Shown here one piece after another: positions 57,201 through 64,000 of a DNA stretch of 64,000 bases. A program made the position numbers and the translations under genes. This DNA is from Pseudomonas putida (GTDB lineage Bacteria > Pseudomonadota > Gammaproteobacteria > Pseudomonadales > Pseudomonadaceae), in the NCBI RefSeq assembly GCF_002741075.1, contig NZ_CP016634.1, positions 4,323,501 to 4,387,500 on the forward strand, written 5' to 3'. The notes under the pieces are model-generated. The model did no database searches. It saw nothing but the letters and a program-made list of their open reading frames with translations, and had not been told where the DNA came from. Positions within the stretch are counted from its first letter, which is position 1. Each line of letters begins with the position of its first letter.

Positions 57201-57896
57201 GAGCTGGCACAGTTGCGCGGCACGTTCGTGCAGAGCCTGCTCGATCAACGCTTGTGGTTGCGCATCATCCTCCTCGCCGCGCACCCGGCCAAACAATGGA
57301 CGGATACGGGGCAGCAACGCGTCAGGGCTGCCCCACTGGCTGCGCACCCACGCCAAGGCTTCGCCTTGCATGCCGTAGCAGAAGCGCCGCCAGTAATCGC
57401 GCATGACCTGCCCCAGCAGCTCGCTATGGTCGGTCTCCAGGCTCTGGGTGAATAGGCTGCCGCTGTCGAAAGCGTGCTCGCGCAACATGCGCTGGCACCA
57501 GCCATGGATGGTCGACACCGCCGCTTCGTCCATCCATTGAACAGCGACTTCAAGGCGGCTGGCGCAACGCGGCCAATGCTCGGTAGGGTAGTCGTCGCGC
57601 AGCATCTGCAGCAGTGGATCGGCCTCGGCCAGCTCGCCTCGGAAGAATCGTGCCGCTTCAGCCAGGCGAGCGCGGATCCGTTCACGCAGCTCTTTGGTCG
57701 CAGCGTCGGTGAAGGTCACCACCAGGATCTGTGGCGGCAGCAGCTCACGGTTAAAGCCTTGCTCGCCGCCATGGCCCAGAATCAGGCGCAGGTACAATGC
57801 CGAGATGGTGAACGTCTTGCCGGTACCTGCACTGGCCTCAATCAGTTGGCTGCCGTGCAACGGAAAGCTCAGTGCCAAGGGGCGGGCCTGGATCAT
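54219..57896 (-). CDS. recB: Exonuclease V subunit RecB
   Basis: 3'-5' helicase and nuclease subunit of RecBCD. It is 1225 aa. Walker A ASAGTGKT is at 21-28, UvrD-type motifs follow (LIDEFQDTDPVQYGIF, IGDPKQAIYAFRGADIF, TIHKSKGLEYPLVYLPF), and the C-terminal nuclease has D1118-Y-K1120 (DYKSNWLG). Its start overlaps the recC stop (ATGA) and its stop overlaps recD. The ATG at 57896 gives MIQARPLALSFPLHG; the open frame to 57965 runs inside recC. Confidence 0.97.
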   Translation of the reverse strand: MIQARPLALSFPLHGSQLIEASAGTGKTFTISALYLRLILGHGGEQGFNRELLPPQILVVTFTDAATKELRERIRARLAEAARFFRGELAEADPLLQMLRDDYPTEHWPRCASRLEVAVQWMDEAAVSTIHGWCQRMLREHAFDSGSLFTQSLETDHSELLGQVMRDYWRRFCYGMQGEALAWVRSQWGSPDALLPRIRPLFGRVRGEEDDAQPQALIEQALHERAAQLCQLKAPWGRWADELHQICQQAVAGKLADGRKLQARFFEPWFDKLRAWAGDDQVLELDLGSGFTRLTPEGMAEAWKSGEPPDHPALHAMQSLREQLQGLASPDARLLEHAATWVSARFEVEKRKRAEMGFDDMLLRLEHALASESGERLAGLIREQFPVALIDEFQDTDPVQYGIFERIYRISENHRETGLFMIGDPKQAIYAFRGADIFTYLAARRATAGRLHSLDTNYRSSQAMVAAVNRVFLQAEARDQGRGAFLFREGQENPLPFVEVRAKGRDEQLVIDGQPAAALQCWQLQSEEPVSSTLYRQQLAASCASHIVGLLNGGQQGVTGLVDSQGSLRPCLPSDIAILVRDGREAQMIRAELAARDVRSVYLSDKDSVFAAQEAHDLLVWLKACAEPDSERLLKGALASLTLDLPLAELERLNQDERVWEGWVMRFRQYRDTWQRQGVLPMLRRLLHDFQLPRMLIARSDGERVLTNLLHLAELLQQAAGELDGEQALIRHLAEHLANAGHAGEEQILRLESDEQLVKVVTIHKSKGLEYPLVYLPFICTSKPVDGQRLPLTWHDSQGQAHLTLTPDETQIARADDERLAEDLRLLYVALTRAQYACWLGVADLKRGTQKTSQLHRSALGYLLGGGLPLAASSELGDWLSVLQGACADITCTGLPEADAQCYRPPRDERELLPARKPRRAAAEQWWIASYSALRVGDQTLSADSSQAQQLLDDEIVDTQALRDVPAEGGDIHRFPRGPNPGTFLHGLLEWAGREGFDEVSGKPELIKRTVGERCNRRDWTGWIPTLEQWLGQLLSQTMPLHAEGPNLVLAELRHYQIEMEFWFASHQVDAVRLDHLVARHTHGGVARPAALPTVLNGMFKGFIDLAFELDGRYYVADYKSNWLGPDLQAYTGLAMEQAILEHRYDLQYVLYLLALHRQLRARLPDYDYDRHVGGAVFIFLRGIDSAGHGLYFAKPPRALIEALDALFRGTHEPEQQDLFAGAAP

Positions 57897-60800
57897 GCGG
57901 CATTCTCCGGGGAGCCCAGGGTCTGCCAGGGCGCTGCGAACAAGGGACGGTACAAGGTCTCGCACCAGCCTTCGAAGGTTTCGTCCGCGCAGAGCGCAGC
58001 GAAGTCAGGGAACTGCCGGGCCAAGGCAAGGCTCTCACCGCACTCGCCGGTGGTGTTGTGTCCATCACCCTCGTAGGCACGGGCTGCAGCGGCCAGGGCT
58101 TTGTCCGGGTCACTCTGGGCCAGCCAGGCGAAGGCGGTCTTGGCAGCCACGGGCAGCGGCGCATTCATCGCCGCCTGGCGCGCCACGAGCAGATCGCCCA
58201 GAAGCTGCGCAGCCTGGGCCTGGGGCAATGGATCGAGCAACAAGGTCAGGTCGCTGGCGACCATGGCGCTGTGCAACGGATAGCCGGCGGCGCAGGCTGC
58301 CAGGTGTACAACCCAGGTCGGGATCAGCCGATGCCATTTTCGGCTGTTGCGCCCGGCACTCAGGGTGTTGGGCACGGTGGTAATGCTCAGCAGGCTCTGG
58401 TCCTGCGCCTGGTATACCCGTCCCAGCCATCCCTCCAGACGCTGCGCGGTATGCTCAAAATGAATCGGCAGCGCTCCATCGACCACGGTTGGCCAACGTT
58501 GCAACAAAACGCGATGGCGTTGCAGCAGGTCAGGCAGGGGCTGGATCAGCTCGGCCTGGAGGATTTCGCCAAATCCAGCCAGGGGCAGCAGGCCGCAGGC
58601 CTGCAGGCGGCGAGCCTGGCTGAGCAGCGCCTGATCGGCGTTGTCAGGGTCAGCCAGCGCTGCACCGAGCAGGCTTTCACTCAGACCGTAGCGCTGCAAG
58701 GCATCGAGCACGAAGGGTTCTTCATCCGGTGTTGGCGTCTCCAAGGCTTCGAAGAATACTTTCAGACGCTGGCTGAAAAAATGCCGTACAGGATGACGCA
58801 GGAAATCCTGCAACTGAGTCAGGCTCAGTGCTTCCTCGGCCGTGTAGGGCGGCAGCACGTCATCCCGGGTGCCAGCGGACGCGTCGAGCTGATGCAATAC
58901 CTGCCACTCATGGGCATAGCTGAACAACGCACTGCCTTTCTGGAAATAACGCGGGCTGAAGGGTTGAAGCGGATGCTCCTGGGTCAGGGCATGCAGCAAC
59001 TGCTCGCCAGCGTTTTCCCGCTGGCCCTCCTTGGCACCTGCCAGGTGCCAACCCGCAGCCAGGTGATCGCGCAATTGCCCGATCAGCACTGAGGCGGGGC
59101 GGTCACTGTTGTCACGAATGCTGCGCCCGACCCAGCTGATGTAGAGCTGGTCACGCGCCGAGAGCAGGGCTTCAAGCAGCAGGTAACGGTCATCTTCACG
59201 GCGGGACCGATCACCTGGGCGGTAGTCGCTGGCCATCAGGTCGAAGTCCAGCGGCGGCTGGGCACGTGGGTAGTCGCCATCATTCATGCCCAGAAGGCAC
59301 ACCACGCGGAAGGGAATCGCGCGCATGGGCATGAGCGTGCAAAAGTTCACCGAACCTGCCAGGAAGCGTTGAGACAGCTTGCCTTGGTCCAGGCCCGACA
59401 ACCATGCCTCGCGAACCACCGTTAGCGGCAGAGCGTCCTGCAGACCGACCGCTTCGCACGTGGCCAGCCAGGTGTCACGTAGATCCTGCAGTTGCATCAA
59501 CAGGAACTCGTCGTGCTCATCTTCGGCGAGGAAAAACACCCGCAGCAACGCTTGCAGACGCTCACCCCACTCCCCCGCATCGGCCGGCTGCGACAAGGCT
59601 TCGCATGCCACATCGAGCGCGTCGAGCAGGGCCACCAGCGGGCCGATCAACGCGGCATCGAGCCCCCCGATTTCATCATAGGGCTCGATACCGTCGAAGC
59701 CCTCCCCGACACCGACTGCGTACCCCAGCAACATGCGTCGCAGGCCGAACCGCCAGCTGTTCTGCTCCAGGCCCTCGGGCAGGCCCAGGGTCGCACGCTG
59801 CTCGGCACTCAGCCCCCAGCGAATGCCCGCGCCTTCGATCCAGCGATGCAAGGTCGGCAGGTCGCTTTCCTGGATGGCAAAGCGCGCACGCACAGCCGGA
59901 ACATCCAGCAGGTCGAGGACTTCGCTGACGGCAAAACGGCTCTCTGGCAGCTTGAGCAGATGCTCCAAGGCAATCAGCAGTGGTTCACGACCGCGCTGCC
60001 CCTGGTCGGTGAGGGTGAAGGGAATGTAGCGAGGGTCGTTGCGCTCCAATTGGCCAAAGACCGCACGGATGTGGGGTGCGTAATCGTCGATCGCCGGCAG
60101 CATGACGATGATGTCACGCGGGCGCAGCGTGGGGTCTGCGCTGAAACGGGCCAGCAATTGGTCATGGAGGATCTCCACTTCACGCTGCGGACTGTGGGCC
60201 ACATGGAAGCGTACGGAGCGATCTTTGTTGGGATCGATCGGAGCCCACTGCTCACGGGTTTCCACGAGGGGGCGCAACTCCAGGATATCGTCCTGCAGTT
60301 GTCGAAGCAGGCAGTTTGGCTCTGCCTCCTGGAACAGGTCGATGCGGCCATCGCTGAACACCCCGCGGTAGCTGCCAGGGTCATCATAACTATCGAGCAG
60401 GTTGATGTAGTCACGACCCTGCTTGCCCCAGGCAGCCAGCAGTGGGTGGGCATGCTGGTGTAGGCTTTCGTCGTCCAACTGCAAGGGTGTGCCTTGCTTG
60501 CGCTGTTGGCGCTTGTACTGGTGACGCAGCAGGTCTTTGTCCGCGACGATATCAGCCCAGTGGTGGCGACACGGGTTATGCACACACAGCAACACCTGAC
60601 TGAAGCGAGCAAGACCCGCCAGCGCCTCCAGCGCCTGGGCGGGCAAGGATGAAATGCCGAAGACGATCACCCGTTTCGGCAAACCCGCCGGCGCCTGATC
60701 CAGGCTGTTGATGCGCTCGATGAAACGCTGGTGCACACCGGCGCGACTCTGGGCCATGCCTGCCTCGCCGACATCCTCGAGCAAGGCTCGCCAAAGCTCC

Positions 60801-61375
60801 GCCTGCCAGCGATTAGCAGCGGCCAATGGCTTGCGTTCGCCACGGGCGCTGTTGAGAACGTGCTCCCCCCCCGCCCAATCCTTGAGCCAGTCGGCGCGAT
60901 AGACCTGGTACTGATCGAACAGGTCAGCCAAGCGCTCGGCCAATTGGTAACGCTTGCGCAGATCGCTGTCGTCGGTGAGGAAACGGCGCAGGGGTTCGAA
61001 ATGGGGACGTTCGATCAGCTCTGGGAGCAGGCGCATCAACCGCCAGGTAAGCGGCGCTTTGTCCAGTAACGAAACCTCTGGAATCTCATCGCGCCCAAGA
61101 ACGCGACGATACAACTGCCACATGAAACTGCCCGGCAGTTGCACATCGACGGCGGCCGCGATACCACATCCACCTTGATCGTCTTCCTGCGGATCTTCGG
61201 CCAGGGCCAACTTGAGCCATTGGGCGATGCCATTGCTCTGGACCAGGGCGATCTCGTTCTCCAGCGGCGCCAAGGGGTACCGACGCATCACGCCCACTAC
61301 CAGATTGCGCAGGTCATCCAGACGGTTGCCTTGAACGATCATGAAACCTGGATGCAGGGAGGATGTATCGGTCAT
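57893..61375 (-). CDS. recC: Exonuclease V subunit RecC
   Basis: Chi-recognition and strand-splitting subunit of RecBCD. It is 1160 aa, with an inactive helicase fold: the N-terminal QGNRLDDLRNLVV, the GISSLPAQALEALAGLARFSQVLLCVHNP region, and MRAIPFRVVCLLGMNDGDYPR later. First gene of the rec operon. It lies directly after the rRNA operon terminator on the same strand, so it must have its own promoter in the gap 61376-61520. Confidence 0.97.
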   Translation of the reverse strand: MTDTSSLHPGFMIVQGNRLDDLRNLVVGVMRRYPLAPLENEIALVQSNGIAQWLKLALAEDPQEDDQGGCGIAAAVDVQLPGSFMWQLYRRVLGRDEIPEVSLLDKAPLTWRLMRLLPELIERPHFEPLRRFLTDDSDLRKRYQLAERLADLFDQYQVYRADWLKDWAGGEHVLNSARGERKPLAAANRWQAELWRALLEDVGEAGMAQSRAGVHQRFIERINSLDQAPAGLPKRVIVFGISSLPAQALEALAGLARFSQVLLCVHNPCRHHWADIVADKDLLRHQYKRQQRKQGTPLQLDDESLHQHAHPLLAAWGKQGRDYINLLDSYDDPGSYRGVFSDGRIDLFQEAEPNCLLRQLQDDILELRPLVETREQWAPIDPNKDRSVRFHVAHSPQREVEILHDQLLARFSADPTLRPRDIIVMLPAIDDYAPHIRAVFGQLERNDPRYIPFTLTDQGQRGREPLLIALEHLLKLPESRFAVSEVLDLLDVPAVRARFAIQESDLPTLHRWIEGAGIRWGLSAEQRATLGLPEGLEQNSWRFGLRRMLLGYAVGVGEGFDGIEPYDEIGGLDAALIGPLVALLDALDVACEALSQPADAGEWGERLQALLRVFFLAEDEHDEFLLMQLQDLRDTWLATCEAVGLQDALPLTVVREAWLSGLDQGKLSQRFLAGSVNFCTLMPMRAIPFRVVCLLGMNDGDYPRAQPPLDFDLMASDYRPGDRSRREDDRYLLLEALLSARDQLYISWVGRSIRDNSDRPASVLIGQLRDHLAAGWHLAGAKEGQRENAGEQLLHALTQEHPLQPFSPRYFQKGSALFSYAHEWQVLHQLDASAGTRDDVLPPYTAEEALSLTQLQDFLRHPVRHFFSQRLKVFFEALETPTPDEEPFVLDALQRYGLSESLLGAALADPDNADQALLSQARRLQACGLLPLAGFGEILQAELIQPLPDLLQRHRVLLQRWPTVVDGALPIHFEHTAQRLEGWLGRVYQAQDQSLLSITTVPNTLSAGRNSRKWHRLIPTWVVHLAACAAGYPLHSAMVASDLTLLLDPLPQAQAAQLLGDLLVARQAAMNAPLPVAAKTAFAWLAQSDPDKALAAAARAYEGDGHNTTGECGESLALARQFPDFAALCADETFEGWCETLYRPLFAAPWQTLGSPENAA

Positions 61376-61522
61376 TGAGCGTCTCTGCCGGGGGGGAGGT
61401 TCTGGTAGGGAACCATATCACAGGGCTATGCATCGCCCGAGGTGTCGCAGGCCCCATATCGCTGTAGGAAGCGCTCCTGGGGAAGTACCGATTGGGCTGC
61501 CAATACAGCATGCAGAAAAGAC

Positions 61523-61556
61523 AAAACCCCTACCTGCTCGCGCAGATAGGGGTTTT
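61523..61556 (-). terminator. rRNA operon terminator
   Basis: A 15-bp stem with one G-U pair (61523-61537 with 61542-61556) closes a four-base loop and is followed by a T-rich tract on the minus strand. It lies just after the 5S gene. Confidence 0.9.
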
Positions 61557-61568
61557 GCGAAATGAATC

Positions 61569-61684
61569 TTGACGATGACCTACTCTCACATGGGGAAGCC
61601 CCACACTACCATCGGCGATGCATCGTTTCACTGCTGAGTTCGGGATGGGATCAGGTGGTTCCAATGCTCTATGGTCGTCAAGAA
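61569..61684 (-). rRNA. rrf: 5S ribosomal RNA
   Basis: The whole sequence reads as Pseudomonas 5S rRNA on the minus strand, from TTGACGACCATAGAG to GAGAGTAGGTCATCGTCAAG. The ends pair as the terminal stem. Length is about 116 bases; ends are good to a few bases. Confidence 0.95.
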
Positions 61685-61810
61685 ATTCGGTTGCCGAAAT
61701 GTCTCGTGAACACTCCAGCCAATTCGGATATGTGATCTTTGTGGTTGCGAACTTTCGGTTCTTTCGTCTTCACCACCGCAATCTGCAGAAGCAAATTGCT
61801 TGGGTGTTAT

Positions 61811-64000
<2,190 letters not shown>

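Overview
The window is a GC-rich stretch of chromosome from a Pseudomonas of the P. putida group. I judge this from recognisable orthologues (McpS-type HBM chemoreceptor, CioAB with its DUF2474 partner, YfiBNR, PcaHG, MmsAB) and from many palindromic REP elements of the P. putida type, whose core reads TTCGCGGGTAAACCCGC. No prophage, intact insertion sequence or CRISPR array is visible. Nearly all genes are core or group-conserved. The left edge falls inside a mobile-element-like repeat and the right edge inside a 23S rRNA gene.

Layout. 0-10 kb: gdhA, ettA, a small Cys-containing protein, a large PAS-GGDEF-EAL protein, glyA and an unrecognised protein. 10-20 kb: a YjiA-type metal-binding GTPase, a YbdD/YjiX small protein with CstA, a PilZ protein, an NCS2 purine permease, radA, mscL, fpr and rlmG. 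20-28 kb: the cyanide-insensitive oxidase cluster (cioA, cioB, DUF2474) under a probable ANR box, an MFS exporter, an AzgA-type purine permease overlapping trmA, and a LysR regulator. 28-38 kb: a secreted cupin, pcaHG behind a PcaQ-type palindrome, a zinc peptidase, an McpS-like chemoreceptor with sigma-28 signatures, ggt, a LysR regulator, and a divergent mdaB/ygiN pair.

38-44 kb: a compact six-gene lipid operon matching E. coli ynbA, ynbC, ynbD and ynbB. It has two additions between the last two: an unknown two-helix membrane protein and a PlsC-type acyltransferase. Together the genes encode acylation, CDP activation, headgroup transfer, phosphatase, hydrolase and methyltransferase steps, so they look like a complete side pathway for an unidentified phospholipid. 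This is the best candidate here for an undescribed system.

44-52 kb: a dmeR/dmeF metal-efflux pair with a clear operator, a cupin, mmsAB with a divergent LysR regulator, and the yfiRNB c-di-GMP module. 52-64 kb: recC-recB-recD with ATGA overlaps, then an rRNA operon end (terminator, 5S, 3' part of 23S), all on the minus strand.

Signalling recurs: one dual GGDEF/EAL protein, one diguanylate cyclase with its periplasmic and outer-membrane controllers, and one PilZ receptor. Family assignments rest on motifs and remembered family sequences; no database search was run.
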